Below, piece after piece: positions 49,299 to 61,243 of a stretch of 64,000 bases of DNA. Origin of the DNA: Kudoa neothunni (lineage: Eukaryota; Cnidaria); NCBI GenBank assembly GCA_964304625.1, contig OZ199839.1, positions 6,820,001 to 6,884,000 on the forward strand, in the 5' to 3' direction. The translations under genes were made by a program, and so were the position numbers. The notes beneath the pieces are model-generated. The model had not been told where the DNA came from. It searched no databases and saw only the letters and a list, made by a program, of their open reading frames with translations. Numbering within the stretch: position 1 is the stretch's first letter; every line of letters begins with the position of its first letter.

Positions 49299-50646
49299 CC
49301 TCCCGAGCGTCTTTTTTGTACATTGGATTTTTGAATTAATTTTAGAGAATTTAATATTACATCAATGAACTTAAGTTCAAATCTATTCTCCTATAAATGT
49401 TATTTCTATTAAATTAATACAGAAAATTATAATTTTTACATTCAGGTCACGAAATAATCAAAATACTTACATATTCTTTCTTTGGGATCCAATGGACCCC
49501 ACGTTTTTTTCTATCAATCAACAAAGAAAAATAATTTAGAACAATTTTGAGAATTAGATAAAATTTTATTGAGAGGAAGCAGAGATAAATTGAAAAAACA
49601 CTGCATACGTTCAATACTGATCATTACCGACAAATAAAATGCCGCAATAAATGGTTTTTAATGTAATATTTTGAATGAAATTGAATCCGATATCAATGAA
49701 ATTTATTATAACTTGTGATATCTTGATTATTAATGTCATTCCAATGTTTCTGAAGGTAATAAATGGTATCAAAATATATATTAAGATGGGGGGTGGTGTT
49801 AATCGGTGTTCTCAGAAACTCCAAATAACTAAAAGCTCTAAACAGAATATTTTTCTAAATCTCGAAGTTCATATTCCTATGCTCCAAAAAGAATATAATT
49901 CGTAGCTGATACATTCCTCATATATTAAGTTTTTTCCCCAACTGTTAGTTCAAGTACTAACTAGTCTTACAATTATTATAATCAGCATTATTTGAACACT
50001 TGGAAAACCAACAGTTGTTGACCTATATTGGAATCCTTTTCTATATGTTAATTCTCAACTTTCTTTGTCTTAAGTGATGCTGTTGTTCAAGATCTCAAGA
50101 GAGGAAAGTGAGGACTTTTTTATGTTTGTAGAACCAACTATAATAAAAGCAATTCACAATTTCTTTGCGTGAAACATTGTATACCGCACTGCTCTCGATC
50201 GCGCACCTACGGCCGGTTGTTTACAACCCTTATAGTCCACACGTTACATGTTGAAACGTTAAAAACTAAAATAACATAAATATCTCGCAATTTATCTATT
50301 TTGAAACGATTTGTATTGTGGGTTTTATTGGGCGTGATTATTAAGTAATTAATTATAAAAAACAATTTTTAAGATTTTTTAATGTGGAATGATATATATT
50401 TTTATTAAAAAGCGTTAAGCTTGTTAAATAAGATACATAATTCAATCGTATAAATGTTTCGGCACTGATCGTTAACAACCGACGGTGTTATAATTGTGCC
50501 ATTTTTCAATATTTTATTGATAGTTTTCTCTCAAACTTTAGTAAATTACTTATTCCATTTTTCCCACTGTTAAATTAAAAAAAATTTTGGTCCATTGGAT
50601 TCCTAAAGAAGGAATGTGTCAAGTCGATTTTCAGGCGCTTGAAAGA
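49299..50646. mobile_element. Possible piggyBac-like element
   Basis: Left end TCAA plus CCTCCCGAGCGTC (49295-49311). Right end is the inverse of CTTTCAAGCGCC before TTAA (50647-50650). An inverted internal pair, GGATCCAATGGACC (about 49488-49501) and GGTCCATTGGATTCC (about 50588-50602), supports one element of 1.35 kb. No transposase is readable. Confidence 0.4.
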
Positions 50647-50650
50647 TTAA

Positions 50651-51664
50651 TTGAGATTAAAAATTTCAACAATTATTTTGATGATGATTCTTTAAAAAAT
50701 ATTTTTCTTTGATTTAAAGAATACGAAAGCGGCCATTACACAATTTTATCATGGTAGATTATATGATCGCGAAATCGTATTTGTAGTACAATTAGTTAAA
50801 CACTAGTATCTAGAACATTGATAACTAAAACGAACATTGGAATCATTCCTTTAGTAAATTATTCTATTTACAGCCATATACAGAACAAACTCAAACGAAT
50901 AATTTAATCACTGGGTTTCGTATTAATAAAACTTACAAAGGCGTCCAAAACACTGAATTTATTCTAAAAACATAAAATATGTTGATATGGAATAAATTTA
51001 TGATTTAATATTGGAGTGCGCGCCATTTGCAATTTGATGTTGAAAAACTGTAAAATAAAATGTCTTCTCTCTTTGAAGTTTTATTTTAATTATTTGTTTT
51101 CATCTATAAATATGAAAGGTCATCTTAAAAAATCAATTTATGATATAAAATGGGTGTGTTCATTTGTAAGTTTTTTAGTTTAATTAATTTATAATCACTT
51201 TTAAATATTTTTCACTTAATACTTATATAATTTTGTTAAAATAAAACAAAATAGGATTGTGTTGCTATAAAGGGGCCCAGTGCAGTCCGATTTTTGTTAT
51301 CTAATTTTAATAAGATTATACATCAAGTTTACATCGCAAATTATTTTTATATTTCTTTACTATTTCAATAACTCAATTGAATTTTATAATAAATTAATTC
51401 TTACATATTTCAAAAGTTTATTATTCTGGTAAAAGTTAATATACCAATAAATATAGTTAATATTTAGGTTAGTCATACGAAATCTCGAAAAACTTCACTC
51501 ATCCAAAATATGCATCAACCATTAATGTCCCATATTTTTATTCTTATTCAACTGTAAATTATATAAAAGATAACTTTAGAGATAATGTAGATAATAGTGA
51601 TTACGACATTGTACTTATTAACTAAGCGACAATTCCTTAATCGATCGATCAATCGGTCACTAGC
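50651..51664. other. Intergenic, no gene seen
   Basis: AT-rich upstream region of the tetraspanin-like gene. Confidence 0.4.
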
Positions 51665-52621
51665 ATGGCGCAATACTCATTTTTGTATGAACCCCCTATA
51701 AGAAGGAATTATTTATTCTTTGCACTTTTGGTCTTTTTTGTGATCAGCCTGGTAGCTTTTACTTATAATTTTCTCATCAACACACTCTTATCGTAGTGTT
51801 CTGTGTTGACATGTCTTGGTTTATCCATGAAGATAGTGGTAACAGTGGCACGTCTCAACAACCAGACAACTCTGATTCAAGGTATGTTTTTTAACAATAA
51901 TGAAACTAAATTTTGTTTTCTCGTCACACTCTCTTAAGCATGCATAAGTTTTTAAATTCTTAAACAAATTACTATGTATCCTGAAAACGAGTTTATTTTT
52001 TATGTATTCTATAGGCATAATCTATTCATCACTTATTACCAATGTGTTTGGTGTATTATTGTTGGTGATTGGGTTCGCTGGAACAATAAAATAGTACGAA
52101 CACTCCCTAACCATTTGTCGGTCATTGTATACTATGTACTCTGTGTAGTTCTTCATCCAGGTGGTTCAACACGGCAATTTGGTTGTTATCGTCATGGATT
52201 TATAATATTATATTATCAATTTTGGTTATATTGGTTGCCATCGTGTGGGAAAAAGTTATGCAATTCTTTAGTGTATTACTCCATTTTATTTGTATTTCAA
52301 CTTCAAGCTGTTTAGCTAAAAGAAGACTGTCTGTTGAAAACAGGAAGCAACTGCAATCCTATTCAGTTTTTGCTATTTGTGTGGTTTTATTGTAGCTTCG
52401 TATCCATAATTATCAACGTAAATTGTCTATCTGGTGTTATTTCACCCTAAGATATTTATTATTTGTTTAGACAGTTCTCTCCTTATTATTTGATACATAC
52501 AATTGACATAGCATACAAAGGAATTTTCAGAATTGTCATTATTATATTGACATCTCAAAATGTTTTGATATTACTAAAAATATTTCTTATTTATGCATTG
52601 CTGAAAATATTTCGAGGCTAA
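51665..52621 (+). CDS. Tetraspanin-like four-TM membrane protein
   Basis: Exons supported by phase: 51665-51751, 51797-51881, 52015-52093, 52149-52270, 52316 to about 52380, one or more unresolved exons, and a probable last exon 52531-52621. Introns of 45, 133, 55 and 45 nt. Helix 1 (YLFFALLVFFVISLCSVLTC) follows a short basic N terminus. Helix 2 ends in GVLLLVIGFAGTIKYSS, close to the tetraspanin signature GvlLlvlGflGccGAikes, though without its cysteines. Helix 3 (NIILSILVILVAIVW) is followed by a charged segment (EKVMQFFTKRRLSVENRKQ) that would open the large extracellular loop. The last exon encodes a fourth hydrophobic helix (RIVIIILTSQNVLILLKIF). No CCG motif of the loop was found, so the family call is tentative and the 3' half is uncertain. 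Confidence 0.45.
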
Positions 52622-55302
52622 TTTTGTTAAAATAAACATTACAAATAATTATAAATCTAATATTTGGATTTATTTTTCAAGCCGTTTCTATTATTTATAG
52701 CCAAAATATTATTTATAATTTTTTAATCAAGAAACGATGAGTTATTTTTTGTCTAGTTTTATTCCGACAATTTTTTATATAAATACTCTGCATTTTCATC
52801 AATTTGACGCATATATTCAAAAAATATTATATAACTTCTAACTATTATATAAAGAAATGTTATTTTAATTTTTGAATTTTAAAGCATTAAAAATTAAAAC
52901 AAATATATTATATCCTCATCAAATTCATATGATCGTAACTTTGCCGCGATTTTTAGGTTGACTTTGTTTATTTGTTGATTTTTATTCTATATTGCTGATA
53001 TATTTAAATAATAACAATGGATATTATTAATTAATATCATACAGTAGTCTTCCTTTGTAATATGTGTAGGAACATTACCACTCCAACGCTAGTTAACATG
53101 TCATAAATTAAGATAATCTATTAAATTTTAAAAAATAATTAGGATTTATGTAAGAATTTTTAATATTAATTTTTTAAATCCTACTAAGGAATCGAATTAT
53201 TCTGAGCATAAATTTTCGATCCCAGAACGTTTATTACCAATTTCGATGAAAGCGATCCCAAGATGTTAAAAATAAATGCTGGATGCACATTAATTTAATT
53301 AAATAATATCATAGTAATTTATATCTTCATGTTTTACCAATTATCGAATATTTTCTTCTATCTCTATATCTTTTTTTAACTTCCAAAGAAATATAGGAAA
53401 ACTTTTCGAGTCTGGCCAAAATTCGACTTTGAAAATCTTTTGGGCCAAAAAATAACGTATCAGATTGCACTTTAAGAGAGTTTCAATAATTCTGGAATGA
53501 AAATAGATGACACTCACTTTAAATTATTTGGCATTGGTATCGGGGCAAGAAATTGTTAATTACAACCTGGGATTGATACATTCTTACACAGAAGTGATCA
53601 TGATTTAAATTTCGAAATCAAAATCGACAAAGTGTGTTGTTTACAATTTTTTAGTTAATTTATTTCTGAGTTAATTCGAAATTTCAATACATTTTGTGAA
53701 TGCTATTAAAAAGCGTCTCTAGGCGAAATCTTCCCTAAGCAACGCTGGGCAGTTCCTGTTAGTACATATATAAAGTTCTTATGTGTCAGTGTGTCTGTTG
53801 GCAGCATTAGGCATGTGCCATAGAGAAACTTTTTTTAAATACAGCTTTTAGTTTGCATTTAAATAGATGATACCATTAATAAAAATCGTTCATTTGCTTA
53901 AGTTACCGCTCACAGCTTTTCAAACCATCATTAACGTCCTTTATAAAATTGCGAAAGTATGAGTAACAATTAATATTTTTATTTCTGACGAATTTCTTTG
54001 GTCGATTTTATTTTTTCATCGTTTATAGACTGATAATAAAATTAATAACTAGGAGGACTAATTTTTATCGCAAAATTGTTGAAAGAATTGAAAGTCCTAT
54101 TTAAGTTATTTAATAATTTTGTTTAATAAATAAATAAATAAACTTTAATCGTTAATTACACTGCTCATAAAATTAAGGTTATTATATTTTTAGTCAATAA
54201 TTTGTAAAATAAACTTAAAAATACTCATTAATTTCTCTCAATATCTCAATTTATATTCGAATGGAACGTGTGCGCATAATTTTGTTTATCTGAATCAGAG
54301 GTCGGGTATCTATGACTCGAAAACAATTTTTGAATTTAAAAATATGTTTCGTTAAACTCCTTCGACCATATCCAAAACGATCACTACGGAACGGCGGTTA
54401 CTTACTGTATCATATATAGTAGCATGCGAGTATTGCCGTAGCGAAAATGTTTAGCTCTACGTATGTACGTGCGTATGTATGTATGTATGTGAGCAGCCTT
54501 TCTACATTGAAAAAATATCAAGACAAAACTACGGTGACATTTAACGGATGGATATCTAAAAGCCTGCGTAAAGTTTAAACTTACCACTTATCAATCAGCC
54601 TACAGAACCGTCTGCAAAACTATGCAGAATCCGAAGTCGCATTGATGATAAGAAATATTCGTCACTGATTTGTAATAGCGTAAAAATTCTATTAAAAATA
54701 ATATAGTGGCTTTTTTAGTTTAAAATGTCAGAATTTCATAGAACTTGTACATGCACTTCTATTTTTAGTTTTAAAACATATTGTATGGCTCTCGTGGAAT
54801 TAGGTTTAAAAATTATGTGGCTTTCTCACCAAAAAAGGTTCCCCTGATCTAAATCATCACATTTCAAAAATAATGACAATCATTAAAATAGAAAAATAAA
54901 ATTTACAGAGTTTAACGTGCTAATTAGATTAAATCTAACGTAGAATTTCTCCATTCAGAAATAAGACTAAAAGTTAAAACTTTCCATCACATAGTACCAG
55001 GCAAAGCTGGACATTAGCGCTAGTAATTATATATACGAGAAGAAAAAGTGAAAGTACGTATAATCGGTTAGTACAGAAAATCAATACCTACTTTACTAAT
55101 ATTTAATAAATACAGCAACTTATTGCGAAGTTATTTTATTAAACAACAAACATTCGAATGTAAATAAACAAAATTCGGCCAAAAGATAAAAAATAAATAA
55201 TTCAATAAAATATGAAAGTACGTCATTTATAAGGTTCGTCAACTATAAGGCGCAACCCAATCATTATTTTTGCTTTATTAGCTAACACTTTTGTCATTGA
55301 AC
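52622..55302. other. Intergenic with short repeats
   Basis: No gene. Two copies of a 26-bp word beginning GCAA-GCTGG, with a shared TAGTA ending, lie at 53739-53764 and 55001-55026 in the same orientation. Such words often mark transposon ends, but the family is unknown. Confidence 0.4.
54460..54491. repeat. (GTAT)n microsatellite
   Basis: About seven GTAT/GTAC units. Confidence 0.9.
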
Positions 55303-56888
55303 TCAATCAGTTGAAGCGCCTTGTGTATTCTGACCTGCAGTTTCATTAATTGGTGCACCCGAGCCCCCTTCTTTGGCATCTTCATCCGTTTCTTCAGGTT
55401 CTCCAGGTTCTGTGGAAGGTGTTTCGGTGGGGGGTGGTGACTACAGTAGAGGAGTCGTCGATGCTAGTAGTTTCAGTAGTAGCTGTAGTAGTGGAATCGA
55501 CCGAATCGTCAATTATTGGATCTCTCACACTATCAATAATGTTATATTGAGAATAGACAAGATCATATACGATGGAGGTTTCGAGATTTCGGCACTATTA
55601 CCAGAGCATACACCCATGCATTCATCCCTGGTTATGAATCTATTGTCATTCCCTCCAATTCCTCTGTATATAAACGGCATACACGTCTTTGTGTGACGAT
55701 CAAAGTAATATCTCGCTAAAAATATATGCCCCACACCTTCACTTCTGCTGAGCCTGCAAATATCATCAGCTTTTTTGTACTTAATACCATCTTCCTCATC
55801 TGCACTTAAACCTAAAAAACCATTTATTAATGAAGAGTATTAGTTATGGAGAATTACCTGCGTGGGTAGGGCATGAACCAACACAGTCGTCGAAAGTTTC
55901 AAACGTATTTGCACCGCTTGGATGCTTGCAATCTTCCGTTTCATAAACCTCACAGACTTTCGATGATTTTTTGTAAAAATATCTTTGGACAATTTTCCTG
56001 TCACATTTCATTTGTGAAATCATCGAGTTGCATTTAGGATTCATGTCGGTGAGAGCACCTTAATCATTATCAATTATTTTCATAATGTTAATGCAATTAA
56101 TTACTTAAACAAATTTGGGTACATTGTTGCACTGTATTAAAAACTCCGAATGATTCGCCCTCATTGACCACGGCGTGTACACATTTACGGGTTGTCATAT
56201 CAGCAACAACCATGATTTCTTTATGGGAGTCAGTTGTTATCTCTGGGTGAATACCACAATGAAAACGATTTTTTTCGCCTTTAACAACGGCTATTTTTAA
56301 ATTAACTGGAATGAGGCATAATTCAAAAAGATACCAGCTTCCGCTTGTTTGCATTCATATTCAGAATCGAAAAAATTTTGTCCACCTCCACATCCTTTGT
56401 AATCAAATCTTTCGCAGGTATATGTAGGAGGTGAACCAGTTCCTTTTTTGAGATAATACTTGTCAATGACTACATCGTTACACGACGTTTGGGGAGCGCT
56501 GGTTGGATTTGGACCTGAACCACTTATAACGTTTTGAACCGCCTTAAACACATCATCTTTCGCCTTTTTTTCTTAATGATGTTATCAAATGAAGCTTAGT
56601 AATAATGTTACTATGGTTTTCACATTCTTCTAATGATTTAAAGTTATTGAAATCAAATCCTTTCCCATGGTAGACGAATTCCGTACACACTCCAGTATCA
56701 TGATTTATCTTGTACCTTTTTACTCTATACCCAGTACTTAATTCTGTATTTCCCCCGGTTGGCACAGTATATGAACTCAAATCTCGCTCTAAAACCCAAA
56801 CAATTGGTTAACGCACTTTTCTGAAAGTACTACCAGAAAAGACCCCAGTAAAGAATACTGAACAAAAATAGATGACAACTAGCTTCAT
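55303..56888 (-). CDS. Secreted five-domain Kunitz-type protein 1
   Basis: Seven exons: 56834-56888, 56612-56788, 56335-56571, 56105-56290, 55858-56058, 55571-55811, 55303-55523; introns 40-47 nt, all phase 1 except the last. Exon 1 is a signal peptide (MKLVVIYFCSVFFTGVFS). Each of the next five exons holds one Kunitz-like unit. Unit 1 keeps only two cysteines (GVCTEFVYHGKGFDFNNF...EEC). Unit 2 keeps the 14, 30, 38 and 51 equivalents (FDYKGCGGGQNFF). Unit 3 is strongly altered. Unit 4 has all six. Unit 5 lacks the 14-38 pair (FIYRGIGGNDNRF). The last exon is a Ser/Thr/Glu/Pro-rich tail, read in two frames that meet at a C6 run (55427-55432), so one base there is in doubt. The P1 positions visible are Asp and Asn, not Lys/Arg, so trypsin-like proteases are unlikely targets. 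Confidence 0.7.
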
Positions 56889-56984
56889 TAGAGAGATTTA
56901 ACGATATCCAATAATTATTCATATACAATGAGTGCATTGATGTCTATTTAATCGGGTTTATATTTATGTATGAATAGGAGAAAA

Positions 56985-57215
56985 GTTAATGGTAAAGTAT
57001 GTGACTCCAAAAAACACCATCTTGCGTGAGTTTTTTCTCGTTTTTTCTTCTACGATTATCAATAATAAATCTAAATAATATTAAGTGCAAATACTGATCT
57101 CAACAAAATCACTTTAAATTTTTGCTTAATTCCTATTTGACTACAGTCGGATATATGTGTAATCTACATCGTTTTCCAATAAACACCGAAAAATAGCTGA
57201 TTATTTGCTTATTTC
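56985..57215 (-). repeat. Inverted-repeat arm, upstream of Kunitz gene 1
   Basis: About 230 bp that match 59520-59745 in inverted orientation. It lies 100-330 bases upstream of the start of Kunitz gene 1, so it probably contains that gene's promoter. It includes a TTTTTTCTCG tract and GTGACTCCA. Confidence 0.65.
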
Positions 57216-57765
57216 ACGAATTATCCAAAATTTATATTTTATATTATTTTTCATAAAAACTATATTAAATTTTTTTGTGTTTCAATACCATGTGAAAATC
57301 GCGATAATGGGGCCTTTATGTTTTAGAGTGAACAGTGACTTTGTCTGTTTAATTAATGATCATAATAGGTTATTTTACAAATTAGTAACAAAGGGTTACC
57401 TTAAAGCTGCTACGAAAAGATGTTTTAATTGTTGAAACTTTGAAACCTTTACTTTAAAAAAGTGAAAATTAAATGTGAGGAGACAAATGACAGAAATTTC
57501 GTACTGAGGGAGAAATCATATTGATTATTCCTTCATTTGCAGCTGTAAAAATTACTTATCTTCTGCGGAATAACGACTTAAGGTAGTTAAGGTGTAAAAT
57601 TAGTGTTTCCATTGAAAAGGTACTTTTCTCTAGTATGGCTTCCATTAGTTCAACAAATTAACAATAAAAATATATATATTCATTTAAAAAATGCTATAAT
57701 AAAATTTGTAAAAAATTGTGAACGAGTAAGTCTTCATAAAACTGGCCATACGTCCAATGCATTTA
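57216..57765. other. Intergenic, no gene seen
   Basis: AT-rich spacer. The open frame at 57205-57435 has no recognisable motif. Confidence 0.4.
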
Positions 57766-58925
57766 GGTCTTCAAAAAATCGAGGGTATAGGGATTGTCCT
57801 CTATTTCGAAGAGATTAAGTCAATTTATTAACAAGATTGTGTAAATCGATCAAAGTGGAATTTTGTAATCGATGTTAGGACAAATTTTCTCATCAACATT
57901 CAGCAGTGCATTATTTTTCGGAATAAACTATTTGATTTCTTTTATAATATCAGCTAAACTACAGTACTACAGTATCTGTGGAAAACATCTGGCGGTGTCG
58001 CATACAAAATCGGAAATAAAGTCGTTTCCTACAATTCGTCCTGTTAATTCACTCCCTTTTCAAAAAAATTTTCATTTTTGTTCTTATCACAAAAAATTAC
58101 ATTATTTAATTAAATTAAGATCAAAAATAATCAACCTAAAAACTGGAAATAAAACTAAAGTAGAGCACATTCGGATTCACGTGGAATCTCTATGTTGTTG
58201 ATAAATACATCAAAAAAATTATTTCTTTCTAATTTTAACAAATTCGAAGTCGTTAACTGTTCTCTGATTTTTTTTATTTGTATCTGTTAGTAATAAGTTT
58301 GTAAATGTTCGATCTTGACTTCGTAAATTAAAAACAGAACTTTCTGATTTATTCTATTCAAAATTAGAACGAAGATTTTTCATATTAACGACAATATTCC
58401 TTAATGTAGATCTTGATTTATAAATTTTTTTGCATAGTTTATTCATGATTAAAAAAATGTTATAACAATATTTGTTCAAAAATTCAAGCATGAAAATGTT
58501 TCATCTATTTTAATAAGTTATCTTTTTATTTATATATATTAAGTGATTATAAACAAAAATATTCAATAATTATTTTTTAAGTAAAATAAACTTTAAAGTG
58601 GAGCAATCGTCTCAACAATATAAAAACGGTGTAAAACATAAAAATAAACATTTATTATTTAGTTTTTGAACATAAAATGGAATATTACGTCATATTTTAT
58701 AATGTTCTTCAATATATTTGTGTGGTTGAATGTTTCAAGCGTTTTAAACTATTATAATTAATTTATTGAGATATATTATCTATCAAAATGTTTGTAAAAA
58801 TTAGTAACAACCACAAAATGTTGGAATCATGAAATTCCCATAAAAATACTTAATAATCCTCATTTCTACACATAATCACGCTCGATTTACAAAAATTTTA
58901 ATTGACCCTCGATTTCTTAAAGACC
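57766..58925 (-). mobile_element. Probable Tc1/mariner-type transposon, copy 2 (inverted)
   Basis: An inverted, slightly shorter copy (1160 bp) of the element at 34171-35374. Ends are GGTCTTCAAAAAATCGAGGG (57766-57785) and the inverse of GGTCTTTAAGAAATCGAGGG (58906-58925). TA precedes the left end; the right flank has changed to TC. Coding frames are broken. The 109-codon plus-strand frame at 57872-58201 is a shadow. It sits between the two divergent Kunitz genes. Confidence 0.55.
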
Positions 58926-59519
58926 TCAATACATTTCATAGCACATCACCTACGCGCTAACATCATGGCAGTTGCTGCAAAGAATGATTTAGGCGTAACA
59001 TACGGATTAAAATTATGAATGATTTCATTTCAAAGTTTAATTATATTCAATAACGATAATAAAACATTATTTTATTAATACAAATATTTTTTGTCGTATT
59101 TAAAAAATAAATAGATAAATATAAGAATTATTATTTCTAAACGTTCTCTAATCTAATATCTTCAGATAAAAAAAATAAGTATTGAAATATTATTAATTCA
59201 TGCCTTTCTTCGATGTTATAACCAAAAGTATCAATGTACGATTAATATAATTATTCTTAGTTTCAAGTTCGCAAGTAATTAGTGTATAAAAATTACTTCG
59301 CTAATAATAATGTACTAATAAATATTTATAAACTAAAATAAACAATTATAGATGTTACTAAATGATTTAAAAGTAAATTTTAAATTTAGAAATCATTTTA
59401 GATGACACATTATTTCTTAATATCGGACAACCTTATTTAGGTTTGCTACGATAACTTTGTGATTTATATATTAAGAAAACTTAAATAATGCTTATAGTAT
59501 ATAAATTAGGATAAAATAA
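58926..59519. other. Intergenic, no gene seen
   Basis: AT-rich spacer between the transposon and the second inverted-repeat arm. Confidence 0.4.
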
Positions 59520-59745
59520 TCAAATTATCAACTATTTTCCGGTGTTATTTGGAAAACGATAGGGATTAAGCGTGTATATGATGTAGTCTATTAGGAATTA
59601 GGCAAAAATTCGGAAATAATTTATTTGAGCTCAATATTTGCAATCAATATTCTTTTAATTTATTATTGATAATTATAATAGAAAAACGAGAAAAAACGCA
59701 CGTAATATGGTGTTTTTCTGGAGTCACATATTTTACCATTACCGG
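59520..59745 (+). repeat. Inverted-repeat arm, upstream of Kunitz gene 2
   Basis: Inverse match to 56985-57215, in the same orientation relative to its gene. Here it is about 1.5 kb from the start codon rather than 0.1 kb, because other sequence intervenes. Confidence 0.65.
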
Positions 59746-61243
59746 AGAAACTGAATAGACCTCAAAAGTGAAATATTAAACGGAATATCATAGCATTAAT
59801 GATTAAAAAAGATAAAAGATTTTGGCTTAAAAAATTACAAAATGTTTAATTAACCCTCGAAGGATCGTACTCAAATAACTTACTCGTGTAATCATGGGGG
59901 TACCTCAGGTTCCCTGACGTTTTCTGATAACGATTGTATTTTTCCTTAATTTTTTATATTTACATAGAGTATACTCATGGATCCCATTTGATATCTGCCC
60001 CAATTAATTCTATAACATTGTCGAGATTAACGGCGTAGCTAATCATTTGTTTACCGCCGGTAACACTAATACCGCACCAGGAGGATTATAAATCACAAAC
60101 ATGATATATAAGAATTCAGTCGCTATTTACAAACAACCACACAGCAATGATTGTACCAAGAAAGACATTCGATAAAATTTTTAGGAGAGAAACATTCCGT
60201 TAATTATCCTATTGAACGTAGCGTTCTTAAAGAGCCTATTAGTTGCATTACGCGTGGTGGAATCGGTTTTTCGATCCACAACAAAAATTGGCGATGTTGT
60301 GCACATTCGTGAGGAAACGAAGTCTCCATGTTTGACTATACAATCTTCAAAAATATGAAACTTAAAGTTAGCAATTTCATGGAGTTGGTTTATTATTAGT
60401 TAGTGGGTGTAAAAACCCTTGACTTGATCATTATAACTGGTCACTCTTCTCAAACTATTCGCATTATCAGATACAAATGACGACCGATAGTTTTGGATTC
60501 AGGAACATCATAATTGGAAAAGAAAACACAATCATAGAAATTGGTGAGTCGAAGTTTGATAAAATGAGGCATAACAACGGCCATGGTGTTAATATTAATT
60601 TAATATTATAAAATATAATAATTAATTTTAAATAACCTTTTCTCAATTCTAATTATTATTTAAAAAACTTTTTAAGAATATTTTGATTAAATTATATGAC
60701 TTTTTAAATATTACCAACGTTAAGATCATAGATAAGAACTATTAAAATTTGAGGCATGCAATGTTCACTCTATTTACGAAAGAATTTAAGTACAAAATTT
60801 ATAAACTTTTCCAATTTTTAGTAAAGTCAAAGAACAACATTAAAATAATACTTAAATATATTTATTGGATAGATTAAGAATTTTTCAACACTTTTTATAA
60901 ATAATGATAGTCTCATTCTTTTATTGATTATTTGAATAAAGTTATTATATTAAGTAAAATATGATTTGATACATATAAATAAGGCTTATAATCATTAGAA
61001 TTATTCCAATAATATTAATACTGTTATAATACCCATAAAATTCTTATTGGGAAATCGTAAACAATCAAAATAAATTTTCTGTCTCGTCTGAATTAATTAA
61101 TCGCTTTCTTAATAACCATTCATATATAGTTAATAAGTATTAAGATTAATAAAGTATGATTCATTGACGAATTATGCATAATTCGAGGAATCGAATTCAT
61201 ATTTAACTTCTATTATTAACGATTGTTTTTATTATCGTGTTTG
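59746..61243. other. Upstream region of Kunitz gene 2 with a transposon-like end
   Basis: A piggyBac-like terminus, TTAA plus CCCTCGAAGG, lies at 59850-59863, followed by a GGGGGTACC dyad. No matching right end was found. The sequence at about 59980-60560 is more GC-rich and may be coding debris of that element. The last 100 bases before 61244 probably hold the present promoter. Confidence 0.35.

Noticed and set aside
49675-49905. 76-codon open frame
   Set aside because: Composition and lack of motifs are what chance gives in such AT-rich DNA; it also lies within a probable transposon relic.
51974-52315. 113-codon open frame read as one protein
   Set aside because: It runs through two introns. 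Splicing at 52093/52149 gives a frame with a tetraspanin-like second and third helix.
55350-55696. Plus-strand open frames of 66 and 107 codons
   Set aside because: They are shadows of the Ser/Thr-rich tail and fifth Kunitz unit on the minus strand.
57872-58201. 109-codon plus-strand open frame
   Set aside because: It lies inside the inverted Tc1-like element and is not open in the other copy of that element.
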